NCBI GenBank assembly: GCA_030597275.1
Contig: JAUVSB010000001.1
Span: forward strand, 1-25,529
DNA length: 25,529 nt
Origin: Gammaproteobacteria bacterium
GTDB lineage: Bacteria; Pseudomonadota; Gammaproteobacteria; BMS3Bbin11
Direction: 5' to 3'
Part shown: in pieces, positions 8,116 to 15,868 of the stretch
Layout of the letters: the number at the start of each line of letters is the position of its first letter
Position numbering within the stretch: position 1 is the stretch's first letter
Notes under the pieces: model-generated
Seen by the model: only the letters and a program-made list of their open reading frames with translations
Told to the model about the DNA's origin: nothing
The model's database searches: none
Position numbers and translations under genes: made by a program

Positions 8116-9996
8116 TTACTCACTGAACTCGTTGATGTTGTGGCCTGCCATGACGCTGCGAATACTGGCATCCATGCGACGAGCAGCAAAGACTTCAGAC
8201 AGTTGATTGAGGTCAGAGATTGCCTGCTTTATAGATTCAGCATCGCCAGTATCGGCTAAAGCTTTTAATTCTTCCATGCCGGCAATTAGAGATGATCTTT
8301 CATCATTATCCAGTAATTTGTGCCCATCTTCTTCTAACGCGCTTTCAAGTGCCAGAATCGCCCGGTCGGCTTCGACTTGCTGTTCCGCCAGTTGTCGGGC
8401 GTGAACATCATCTCTAGCATGGGTGATTGAGTCTCTCAGCATTTGCTCAATTTCTGTATCCGTAAGGCCATAAGATGGCTTAACGTCAATCTGCGTCTCT
8501 ACGCCTGTTGTCGCTTCTCGGGCACTGACACTGAGCAGGCCATCTGCATCGACCTGGAAACTCACTTTGATCCGGCCATTTCCCGCCACCATAGGGGGGA
8601 TTCCATGTAATTCAAAACGAGCCAGTGAACGGCAGTCAGAAACCAGTTCTCTGTCGCCCTGAAGCACATGGATAGACATCGCTGTCTGACCATCTTTATA
8701 GGTTGTAAACTCCTGTGCACGCGTAACAGGGATGGTCGCATTTCGTGGAATAATTTTTTCTACCATGCCGCCCATGATTTCTATACCCAAAGATAAAGGA
8801 ATGACATCAAGCAGCAACATATCATCAGCTGAGCGATTGCCGATCAGAATATTCGCCTGAATCGCTGCACCGATAGCGACAACCTGGTCGGGGTCAACAC
8901 CGGTATATAGCCCTTTAGAAAAAAACTTTTCTACCTTTTGTTTCACATCAAGGACCCGCGTTGAACCGCCAACCATGACAATTCCATCGATATCCTCCTT
9001 ATCCAGGCCAGCATCGCGTAGACTACGTCGACATGGCAGTAAGGTTTTATCTATTACAGGAGCAATAAGCTCATTCATGGTAGAACGGTCAAGGACAATT
9101 TTTTTATTCGACCCATCAGGTAAACTGAGCTCTATATCTGTTGAATCATCCTCAGTCAGTGCTTCTTTGGCTGCACGCGCTGCGACCAGCGCCTGCCGTA
9201 GAAAATGGCTGTCGACGTTTAGATCATCGTTACCAATCTCGTCGAGCATCCATTCAGCAATCAACCTGTCCATATCATCGCCGCCCAGGGCAGAATCACC
9301 TGCAGTGGCAAGAACCTCAAAAATACCTTTATTGAGACGTAAGATGGAGACATCGAAAGTCCCTCCACCGAGGTCATAGATCGCATAGACACCTTCTGAG
9401 CCCTGATCCAGGCCATAGGCTACTGCTGCTGCAGTGGGTTCGTTGAGTAAGCGCATAACATTAAGCCCCGCCAGACGTGCAGCATCTTTTGTTGCCTGCC
9501 TTTGCGCATCATCAAAATATGCGGGTACTGTGATTACCACACCGCTCAGATCGCCACCCAGGGAAATTTCAGCACGTTTTTTCAGTGCGGTCAGAATCTC
9601 AGCACTAACCTCAATTGCACTACGGGGGCCGTCAGCGGTAATGATTCTGGGCACATTGGCAGACTCATCATCAAAGTTGTAGGGCATATGATCACGCAAT
9701 GATTTGATATCTGCCGTTTTACGGCCAATCATTCGTTTGGCCGATGCAATAGTATTCATTGGATCATTGACCACAGCGTTCAGCGCCAGGTAGCCTATTT
9801 GCGGGTCACCGTCAGCGCGATAACGTACAACGGAAGGCAGCAGGCTGCGCCCCTGCTCATCCAGTAGAACAACTGCTTCGCCACTTCGTACGGTTGCAAT
9901 CAGTGAATTGGTAGTACCCAGATCGATACCCACAGCCAGACGATGTTCATGTGGAACAGTAGATTTTCCCGGTTCGCTTATTTGCAGCAATGCCAT
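8116..9996 (-). CDS. hscA: HscA, Hsp70-type Fe-S chaperone
   Basis: HscA is the specialised Hsp70 ATPase that, with HscB, binds the LPPVK segment of IscU and helps release clusters to target proteins. The 626-residue product has the actin-like ATPase signatures VGIDLGTTNSLIA (about residues 22-34) and YDLGGGTFDVSIL (about 207-220), and MVGGSTRVLDV. The substrate-binding beta domain and helical lid follow from about residue 390. Length and motifs are standard, with no frameshift. Its normal client IscU is not encoded in this operon, which makes the retention of hscA and hscB informative. Confidence 0.96.
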   Translation of the reverse strand: MALLQISEPGKSTVPHEHRLAVGIDLGTTNSLIATVRSGEAVVLLDEQGRSLLPSVVRYRADGDPQIGYLALNAVVNDPMNTIASAKRMIGRKTADIKSLRDHMPYNFDDESANVPRIITADGPRSAIEVSAEILTALKKRAEISLGGDLSGVVITVPAYFDDAQRQATKDAARLAGLNVMRLLNEPTAAAVAYGLDQGSEGVYAIYDLGGGTFDVSILRLNKGIFEVLATAGDSALGGDDMDRLIAEWMLDEIGNDDLNVDSHFLRQALVAARAAKEALTEDDSTDIELSLPDGSNKKIVLDRSTMNELIAPVIDKTLLPCRRSLRDAGLDKEDIDGIVMVGGSTRVLDVKQKVEKFFSKGLYTGVDPDQVVAIGAAIQANILIGNRSADDMLLLDVIPLSLGIEIMGGMVEKIIPRNATIPVTRAQEFTTYKDGQTAMSIHVLQGDRELVSDCRSLARFELHGIPPMVAGNGRIKVSFQVDADGLLSVSAREATTGVETQIDVKPSYGLTDTEIEQMLRDSITHARDDVHARQLAEQQVEADRAILALESALEEDGHKLLDNDERSSLIAGMEELKALADTGDAESIKQAISDLNQLSEVFAARRMDASIRSVMAGHNINEFSE

Positions 9997-10035
9997 TGAT
10001 AATTATCTCGACGGTCTTATTCAGTATGTTTATTG

Positions 10036-10596
10036 TCAGAATAAAGCTTCTTCTGCGTCGTTTATCTCAGACTGCATGCGATTAAGAAACTGTAATTCAC
10101 GCACCAGGTGACGTGCTGTGTCTAGCCCTGATTCCTGAGCCGAACCTGACTCGGCCGTATTATCCAATATCTCAGCGATACTTGCTTCTCTTTTCGAGAA
10201 CTCATTGTTGACCTTAATAGCCAGTCGACCCAGTGCATCTAGTGCTGAGTCTGCTGAAGACTGAGCGGCTTCCATCTCTTCACGCAGTTCTATTTGCTGC
10301 ATCAGAAACTCAGGATCCATACGGGTATCAAGCTCTTCATCGGTACTTATGCCCAGCAATGAAAGCATGTAACGTCCACGCTGCATGGGGTCATTCAATG
10401 TTGTAAAGGCTTCGTTAATTAGTGCTGCATACTGCGCAGAGAGGCGGCGCTCCTGCTCGCTTGCACTGGCAAAGTTATCCGGATGAAACTTTTTCTGCAG
10501 ATCTCGAAAGCGGTCCCGCAACAGCTGGCGGTCGAGCGAATAGGCATTTTCAATCCCGAAAAGATCGAAGAAATTATTTTCTAACAATGTTTGCAT
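10036..10596 (-). CDS. hscB: HscB, J-domain co-chaperone
   Basis: HscB (Hsc20) is the J-protein that delivers IscU to HscA and stimulates its ATPase. The product is 186 residues when read from the ATG at 10596, opening MQTLLENNFFDLFGI as in the family. The J-domain HPD motif lies at residues 38-40 (KKFHPDNF). The C-terminal three-helix domain that binds IscU is present. The frame stays open further upstream to 10710, but that extension runs back into iscA, has no family counterpart, and is rejected. The chosen start has only a weak ribosome binding site, 43 nt after the iscA stop. Confidence 0.93.
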   Translation of the reverse strand: MQTLLENNFFDLFGIENAYSLDRQLLRDRFRDLQKKFHPDNFASASEQERRLSAQYAALINEAFTTLNDPMQRGRYMLSLLGISTDEELDTRMDPEFLMQQIELREEMEAAQSSADSALDALGRLAIKVNNEFSKREASIAEILDNTAESGSAQESGLDTARHLVRELQFLNRMQSEINDAEEALF

Positions 10597-10639
10597 GATC
10601 AGGTTAGTATTGCAGGAAGACGCAACAGAAAAAGGGGCT

Positions 10640-10963
10640 TCAGACGGTAAAGCTTTCTCCACAACCGCAGGCATCTTTGACGTTGGGATTATTGAACTCA
10701 AAGCCTTCATTCAAGCCTTCACGCTTATAATCAAGCTCAGTACCATCCAGATAGATCAGGCTTTTCTTGTCGACAATAATTTTAACTCCAGCAGACTCAA
10801 ATACTTCATCTGTATCTTCAATTTCATCTACAAACTCAAGTACATAAGCAAGACCAGAACAACCAGATGTTTTAACCGCCAGGCGGAGACCGGCAGCCCC
10901 GCCTCTTTTTTCAATAAAATTAAGGACATGCTCTGCTGCTTTTTCTGTCAGACTAATTGCCAT
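10640..10963 (-). CDS. iscA: IscA, A-type Fe-S carrier
   Basis: IscA is an A-type carrier that receives clusters and passes them to [4Fe-4S] apoproteins. The 107-residue protein carries the three invariant cysteines: one in KTSGCSGLAYVLEF and two in the C-terminal CGCGES. It resembles E. coli IscA over its full length. A GGAG ribosome binding site lies 9 nt before the ATG. It follows iscS after only 55 bp, where iscU would be expected. It cannot be relabelled as IscU: it lacks the IscU opening, the LPPVK motif and IscU's cysteine pattern. Confidence 0.97.
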   Translation of the reverse strand: MAISLTEKAAEHVLNFIEKRGGAAGLRLAVKTSGCSGLAYVLEFVDEIEDTDEVFESAGVKIIVDKKSLIYLDGTELDYKREGLNEGFEFNNPNVKDACGCGESFTV

Positions 10964-11018
10964 TATATTACTCCACTACTTCACACTGATCATGGATGCT
11001 GTATCAATCCTGACTACG

Positions 11019-12230
11019 TCAGTGTGCAACCCATTCAACTTTATCCAGATCTACACCATCCTTATACATATCCCATAAGGGTGATAGCTCACGCAACCTG
11101 CCAATATTATCACGTACCAGCTGAATCGCCCGGTCTATGTCTTGTTCCGTCGTAAAACGCCCAATACTGAAACGTATGGAACTATGGGCCAGTTCATCAT
11201 TCCTGCCCAGAGCACGGAGAACATATGAGGGCTCGAGGCTGGCAGAAGTACAGGCTGAGCCTGAGGATACGGCGAGATCTTTGAGTGCCATTATTAAAGA
11301 TTCGCCTTCAACAAAGTTAAAGCTGATGTTTATATTTCCAGGGACACGATGCTCCAGATCTCCGTTAACATAAACCTCTTCCATGTCTTTGAAACCGTTA
11401 AGTAAACGATCACGCAGAGCAAGAATTCGTTCAGATTCACTGGCCATTTCTTCATTTGCTATACGGAACGCCTCACCCATGCCAACAATCTGGTGAACCG
11501 CCAGGGTACCGGAACGCATACCACGTTCATGACCACCGCCATGCATTTGCGCTTCAATTCTGATCCTCGGCTTACGTCGTACGAAAAGCGCACCGACTCC
11601 TTTTGGCCCGTAGATCTTATGGGCTGACAATGAAAGCATATCGATATCCATTGCTTTCACATCAATTTCAACTTTTCCAGCACTCTGGGCCGCGTCTGTA
11701 TGGAATATCACCTTGTGCTTATGCGCTATGCTGGCAATTGCTGCAACATCCTGAACGACACCAATTTCATTGTTAACATGCATAATACTGATTAGCGTAG
11801 TATCAGGGCGAATAGCAGCTTCAAGCTTGGCAAGATCAATCAAGCCATCGGCTTCAGGATCAAGGTAAGTGACCTCGAAACCCTCTCGTTCAAGCTGACG
11901 ACAGGTATCCAGAACGGCTTTATGCTCGGTTTTACAGGTAATGATGTGTTTACCTTTTTTACTATAGAAATGGGCAGCACCTTTAATTGCCAGGTTATCT
12001 GACTCTGTCGCTCCAGAGGTCCAGACTATTTCTCTTGGATCAGCATTGATCAAGTCAGCGACCTGCTTGCGTGCCTCATCTACGGCAGCCTCTGATGCCC
12101 AACCATAGGCATGAGAACGAGAGGCAGGGTTACCAAACTCTCCGTCCATCGTCATATATTGCATCATTTTTTCTGCCACCCGTTTGTCTATCGGGGTAGT
12201 GGCTGAGTAATCAAGGTATATCGGTCTCAT
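11019..12230 (-). CDS. iscS: IscS, cysteine desulfurase
   Basis: IscS is the PLP-dependent cysteine desulfurase that turns cysteine into alanine and passes persulfide sulfur to Fe-S scaffolds, tRNA thiolation enzymes and other acceptors. Read from the ATG at 12230 it has 403 residues and opens MRPIYLDYSATTP, as E. coli IscS does. The PLP lysine is Lys205 (SAHKIYGPKG) and the catalytic cysteine is Cys327 in SSGSACTSASLEPS. The C-terminus (LSPLWDMYKDGVDLDKVEW) is the conserved IscU-docking end, so the protein appears fit to partner with an IscU encoded elsewhere. An upstream in-frame GTG (12284) would add 18 unrelated residues and is not preferred. Confidence 0.97.
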   Translation of the reverse strand: MRPIYLDYSATTPIDKRVAEKMMQYMTMDGEFGNPASRSHAYGWASEAAVDEARKQVADLINADPREIVWTSGATESDNLAIKGAAHFYSKKGKHIITCKTEHKAVLDTCRQLEREGFEVTYLDPEADGLIDLAKLEAAIRPDTTLISIMHVNNEIGVVQDVAAIASIAHKHKVIFHTDAAQSAGKVEIDVKAMDIDMLSLSAHKIYGPKGVGALFVRRKPRIRIEAQMHGGGHERGMRSGTLAVHQIVGMGEAFRIANEEMASESERILALRDRLLNGFKDMEEVYVNGDLEHRVPGNINISFNFVEGESLIMALKDLAVSSGSACTSASLEPSYVLRALGRNDELAHSSIRFSIGRFTTEQDIDRAIQLVRDNIGRLRELSPLWDMYKDGVDLDKVEWVAH

Positions 12231-12285
12231 CTTTTTCTGCTTCTTTATATTCGTGTTTACTATGAGTGGCGAAAGTATCGACACC

Positions 12286-12756
12286 CTACGTTGTTATTGA
12301 CTTAATAGTTGCTGTCACTGCAACATTATTCTGTCGACTGGCGACTTCCTGCACCTTTGGCTGGTTGACCAGGTCACCCAGTGTAATCCCGTATAAAAAA
12401 TCGTGAATGCGGTCACTCAAATCCTCCCACAAATAGTGGGTCAGGCAGCGGCCATCATTATCGCAATTCTTTTCTCCACCGCAGCGAGTCGCATCAACAG
12501 TTTCATTGATCGCTGTCACTATCTCCGCAACGCGGATATTTTCTGGCTCCGTGGCCAGGCGATAGCCGCCACCGGGCCCTCGGGTACTTTTGACCAGCCC
12601 TTTGCGACGCAAACGGGCAAATAGCTGCTCCAGATAAGAAAGAGAAATGCCCTGCCTGCCTGCAATGTCAGAAAGAGTCACGGCTCCCTTGTCATAGTGA
12701 ATGGCAAGATCTAGCATGGCAGTAACGGCATATCGGCCTTTTGTCGTCAGTCTCAT
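12286..12756 (-). CDS. iscR: IscR, Rrf2-family Fe-S sensing regulator
   Basis: IscR is the [2Fe-2S]-binding repressor of the isc operon; the apo form also acts on type-2 sites. The 156-residue product has the Rrf2 winged helix-turn-helix (ISLSYLEQLFARLRRKGLV, recognition region at about 37-55) and the ligand set Cys92, Cys98, Cys104 and His107, at the same positions as E. coli. It is the first gene of the operon. Its promoter overlaps a full consensus type-1 IscR box, so classical autorepression when cluster supply is adequate is expected. iscS follows after a short gap. Confidence 0.96.
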   Translation of the reverse strand: MRLTTKGRYAVTAMLDLAIHYDKGAVTLSDIAGRQGISLSYLEQLFARLRRKGLVKSTRGPGGGYRLATEPENIRVAEIVTAINETVDATRCGGEKNCDNDGRCLTHYLWEDLSDRIHDFLYGITLGDLVNQPKVQEVASRQNNVAVTATIKSITT

Positions 12757-12801
12757 AGTGATAACTCGCGATTTGTGTGTTAGAAAATGTTACAATACGC
12801 T

Positions 12802-12830
12802 ATTATCAAATACCTGACTATTTTAGTCAA
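12802..12830 (-). promoter_or_regulatory. Promoter of the isc operon
   Basis: On the minus strand, -35 TTGACT (12830-12825) and -10 GATAAT (12807-12802) are separated by 17 bp, each five of six matches to the sigma-70 consensus. Transcription should begin near 12795, giving a leader of about 40 nt before iscR. The TGA stop codon of cysE lies inside the -35 hexamer. Confidence 0.8.
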
Positions 12831-12834
12831 GTAT
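12810..12834 (-). promoter_or_regulatory. Type-1 IscR binding site
   Basis: The 25-bp palindrome, with half-sites ATACTTGACT and AGTCAGGTAT around an AT core, fits every position of the type-1 IscR consensus (ATASYYGACT and its mirror). It covers the -35 element and most of the spacer, so bound [2Fe-2S]-IscR would block RNA polymerase. The left half-site also encodes the end of CysE. Confidence 0.85.
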
Positions 12835-13615
12835 TATCGCTGTTTTTATCTTCTTTCCTTTCTTCGCTGCCACTACTCAGTTCTTCGACATCAAGCTCAG
12901 GCAATTCATCTATTCCTTCAGCAAGACCCGCCTGTTCTAATTTCCCGTCAATCATGTTTATTCTTGAATCAACAGCATGTAAATGTTCAAGAATGAGATT
13001 GACTGCCTGTGCTACAGGGTCTGCAGAATCCTGTGTTTCACCATAGGCCGTAAAACCAATTTTTTTAGCCTGTTCCTTACGTTTACCCTCATTTTCGGTT
13101 TGTTGGGCATTGACGATGTGGCCAGGTATGCCTACCACTGTCGCCTGGGCAGGTACATCTTTAACGACCACTGAATTCGAACCAATTTTTGCACTTGCGC
13201 CGATGATTATAGGCCCAAGAACTTTTGCCCCGGCACCGATAACCACGTTATCTTCCAGTGTCGGATGGCGCTTGCCCTTATCCCAGCTAGTACCTCCCAA
13301 TGTCACACCATGATAGAGGGTGCAATCATTGCCTATTACTGCAGTCTCACCAATAACAACACCCATGCCATGATCGATAAAGAAGCGACAGCCAATAGTC
13401 GCACCAGGATGAATCTCGACACCGGTCAACCAGCGAAATATATGTGAATTCATGCGAGCCAGCCATTTAAGGTGGTGGCGCCACAGGAATGAGCTAAGAC
13501 GATGCCCCCAGATGGCATGTAGCCCCGGATAGGCAGTCAGTACTTCAAGCGTATTTCTGGCTGCAGGATCACGCTCGAATACACATTCAATATCTTCACT
13601 AATTCTTTGAAACAT
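12827..13615 (-). CDS. cysE: CysE, serine O-acetyltransferase
   Basis: Serine acetyltransferase makes O-acetylserine from serine and acetyl-CoA, the first step of cysteine synthesis. The 262-residue protein has a helical N-terminus (1-65), a left-handed beta-helix of hexapeptide repeats (about 66-165, e.g. VVIGETAVIGNDC, VVIGAGAKVLGPI) and the active-site IDHGMG (Asp81, His82 by my count) plus GGTSWDKGKRHP. The long acidic, Ser/Glu-rich tail after residue 200 is not catalytic. It starts 1 nt after cysG stops, so they are probably co-expressed. Its last codons and stop overlap the isc promoter. Cysteine made here is the substrate of IscS. Confidence 0.94.
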   Translation of the reverse strand: MFQRISEDIECVFERDPAARNTLEVLTAYPGLHAIWGHRLSSFLWRHHLKWLARMNSHIFRWLTGVEIHPGATIGCRFFIDHGMGVVIGETAVIGNDCTLYHGVTLGGTSWDKGKRHPTLEDNVVIGAGAKVLGPIIIGASAKIGSNSVVVKDVPAQATVVGIPGHIVNAQQTENEGKRKEQAKKIGFTAYGETQDSADPVAQAVNLILEHLHAVDSRINMIDGKLEQAGLAEGIDELPELDVEELSSGSEERKEDKNSDNT

Positions 13616-13616
13616 A

Positions 13617-15023
13617 TCAATTAACAGGGATTTTATTCCCGCCCTTATACCAGTTTAATTTCTCGTGTAGCTGAACCACCTGTCCCACTATAATCAACGT
13701 AGGAGCTTTGATTTCATTCAGCCTGACCAATTCCGGCAGGCTATCCAGATCACCGATGTATACCTTCTGCTGCGGTGTCGTTCCCTGTTGAATTAATGCC
13801 GCAGGAGTCGACGGTGGCATGTCATGGGCTATCAACTCTTTACAAATAACATTCACTGCCTGCAACCCCATATAGAAAACTATAGTCTGGTTAGGCTGCG
13901 CCAGCGCTGGCCAGTTTAGATTACAGGTGCCATCTTTCAGATGACCTGTAACAAAGATGCAGGCCTGTGAATAATCTCTATGGGTTAACGGTATACCGGA
14001 ATAGGTCGAGCAACCCGAGGCAGCAGTAATTGCCGGCACCACCTGAAATGGAATACCCTCTTCCATAAGCCCCTCTATCTCTTCACCGCCGCGACCAAAA
14101 ATAAACGGATCACCACCCTTCAGGCGCAAGACTTTTTTCCCTTCTTTAGCCAGGCGGATTAACAACAGATTGATATCTTCCTGCTGGATAGCGTGATTAT
14201 CTCTCTCCTTGCCAGCATAGATTCGCTCGGCATCACGGCGCACCATATCCAGTATCGGCTCAGATACCAGTCGGTCGTAAACAACGACATCTGCCTGTTG
14301 CATCATTCTGAGAGCCTTAAAGGTAAGCAGATCAGGGTCACCGGGACCCGCACCAACAAGAAATACCTGCCCAACAAGGCTTGTATCGTCGTCACTGCGG
14401 TTAATTTCATCATTTAGCGCAGATCTTGCTTCATCATCATGGCCCGCGTAGACCAGCTCCGCAATATGACCCTGTAAAATACGCTCCCAGAAAAAACGAC
14501 GGGATTCTACATTTGAGAACCGTTTTTTCACTGAGTCACGGTATTCTTCAACAATGCTTGCCAAACGACCACAGGCTGACGGGATAAATGATTCGAGTCT
14601 TCCACGAAGCAGGCGTGCCAATACAGGAGATGCACCTCCAGTTGAGACAGCAATCTGTACCGGGGAACGATCAATAATAGAAGGCATAATAAAACTGCAA
14701 AGATCCGGATTATCCACTACATTGACAGGAATTCCCCTGTTACGGGCTGCCACTGATACAGACTCATTGATATCACGTTTATTTGTGGCCGCAATGATCA
14801 CAGCCTGGTTGGTGATATCAGTTTCATTAAATTCTCGTTGCAGATGATTAATATCGTTGCTTATGGCCAATAACTCGAGCTCTTCACATAGAACTGGCGC
14901 AATAACTGTAACCCTGGCACCTGCTTTTCTAAGCAGCGCAATTTTACGAGCAGCAATCTGCCCCCCACCTACTACCAGGCAATCTTGCTCTTTTATATTT
15001 AGAAATATGGGTAAAAAATCCAT
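13617..15023 (-). CDS. cysG: CysG, siroheme synthase
   Basis: A 468-residue trifunctional siroheme synthase. The N-terminal half is the NAD-dependent precorrin-2 dehydrogenase/sirohydrochlorin ferrochelatase (Rossmann motif CLVVGGGQIAARKIALL; VSTGGASPVLARLLRGRLE shortened). The C-terminal half, from about residue 215, is uroporphyrinogen-III methyltransferase (VFLVGAGPGDPDLLTFKAL, RLKGGDPFIFGRGGEE). Siroheme serves sulfite and nitrite reductases, including dissimilatory DsrAB in sulfur oxidisers. An AGGGG ribosome binding site lies about 7 nt before the ATG. The palindromic element begins only 33 bp upstream, so the cysG promoter either lies in it or beyond it. Confidence 0.96.
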   Translation of the reverse strand: MDFLPIFLNIKEQDCLVVGGGQIAARKIALLRKAGARVTVIAPVLCEELELLAISNDINHLQREFNETDITNQAVIIAATNKRDINESVSVAARNRGIPVNVVDNPDLCSFIMPSIIDRSPVQIAVSTGGASPVLARLLRGRLESFIPSACGRLASIVEEYRDSVKKRFSNVESRRFFWERILQGHIAELVYAGHDDEARSALNDEINRSDDDTSLVGQVFLVGAGPGDPDLLTFKALRMMQQADVVVYDRLVSEPILDMVRRDAERIYAGKERDNHAIQQEDINLLLIRLAKEGKKVLRLKGGDPFIFGRGGEEIEGLMEEGIPFQVVPAITAASGCSTYSGIPLTHRDYSQACIFVTGHLKDGTCNLNWPALAQPNQTIVFYMGLQAVNVICKELIAHDMPPSTPAALIQQGTTPQQKVYIGDLDSLPELVRLNEIKAPTLIIVGQVVQLHEKLNWYKGGNKIPVN

Positions 15024-15055
15024 CGAGACCCCTGCTTACCTGTTTATTCATCATT

Positions 15056-15218
15056 AAGGAACCTCTGATTAATTCTGGACGAAGTAGATTGCGTTCTAAA
15101 ATATTCAGGTTTGAGGCGAAAACCGCACGTAATAGCTAGCTATTGCGAAGGTTTACAACGAAAAAACTGGATATTTTAGGCGTAAGATACGAGTTCATGA
15201 ATTGATCAGAAGCTCCTT
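15056..15218. mobile_element. 163-bp palindromic, MITE-like element
   Basis: The whole segment is one imperfect palindrome centred on the perfect 14-mer AATAGCTAGCTATT (15131-15144). The outer ends pair as AAGGAACCTCTGATTAATTC against AAGGAGCTTCTGATCAATTC (17 of 20 identical). A second conserved block, TAAAATAT, occurs in both arms; the arms differ by one indel and match at roughly 60% overall. TA dinucleotides flank both ends, compatible with a TA target duplication but too short to prove one. It has no coding capacity. As RNA it could fold into a long hairpin between the operon ending at 15291 and cysG. Confidence 0.65.
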
Positions 15219-15290
15219 TAGCCAAATTACAACGAAATATTACCAAATACTTATCAAATACTATAGAGAACTACTACTATTCATAAGCAT

Positions 15291-15827
15291 TCAGGGCAGC
15301 TGGCGACAATTAGTTACTTCAATACTTTCAAAATGTTCATTAAGCCAGCGGAAGACAAGGTGAGAGGTGTAGCGCTTGAGGTCTTTTTCCACTTCGTCAC
15401 GGTTAACAATTCTTGCTGTCAGTTCCAATCTGACTTTATTCGGCGTCAAATGCTGTATGAGTTTTTCTGTCGAACCGGGTTTGCCTGGACGGGCTTTGGG
15501 CATCGTGTACATAAGGTTTTGCATGGTATCAAATCGTAAGCTGGAGAAGATGGGGCGCAGACGCTTGCGTACTTCTTCACGTACCAGTCGCGTCGCAAGC
15601 CAGGCGAGACTATCCGCTGCATCGAGTAAATCTGCATCAACAGTGGTCCTGGTTTCCTGAAAGAATTCCATGGCTGGGAAATAGCCTAGCTTTTTATCTT
15701 TTTCATAATTTGCAATCTGCCTGGCAAGCTCTTTACCAACCACCTCAGCTGCGGCAGATGAATGACTATCCAGATCTTCAGGCTTGACTGTTATAATCAA
15801 CGATATAGCTACATTTGTGACTTTCAT
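15291..15827 (-). CDS. Unrecognised 178-residue protein
   Basis: I do not recognise this protein. It is 178 residues, without a signal peptide or membrane segment, and looks like a mixed alpha/beta soluble protein. The start (MKVTNVAISLIITVKPEDL) looks like a beta strand, the middle is a basic helical region (ATRLVREEVRKRLRPIF), and there is only one cysteine, near the C-terminus (VTNCRQLP). It begins with ATG 41 nt after the DsrS-like gene stops and lacks a good ribosome binding site. It is the last gene of the run that starts with the Sel1-repeat gene, so a role with those partners is inferred only from position. Confidence 0.75.
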   Translation of the reverse strand: MKVTNVAISLIITVKPEDLDSHSSAAAEVVGKELARQIANYEKDKKLGYFPAMEFFQETRTTVDADLLDAADSLAWLATRLVREEVRKRLRPIFSSLRFDTMQNLMYTMPKARPGKPGSTEKLIQHLTPNKVRLELTARIVNRDEVEKDLKRYTSHLVFRWLNEHFESIEVTNCRQLP

Positions 15828-15868
15828 GAATTTAATTTTCAGTTTTCGGACCTGGAACGTGGGGCGGT

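Noticed and set aside
10597..10710. Longer HscB start giving a 224-residue protein
   Set aside because: The extra 38 residues are mostly encoded inside iscA in another frame and have no counterpart in HscB; the family opening begins at 10596.
10964..11018. Possible iscU remnant between iscS and iscA
   Set aside because: The 55 bp contain only a five-codon ORF and the iscA ribosome binding site; nothing resembles the start or end of IscU.
10595..11155. 186-codon plus-strand ORF across iscA
   Set aside because: It is antisense to iscA and the iscS 3' end, has no ribosome binding site or recognisable domain, and the opposite strand codes for well-known proteins.
15219..15290. Promoter for cysG in the AT-rich segment beyond the palindrome
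   Set aside because: TTGATA and TAATAT occur but only about 9 bp apart; no pair with 16-18 bp spacing was found.
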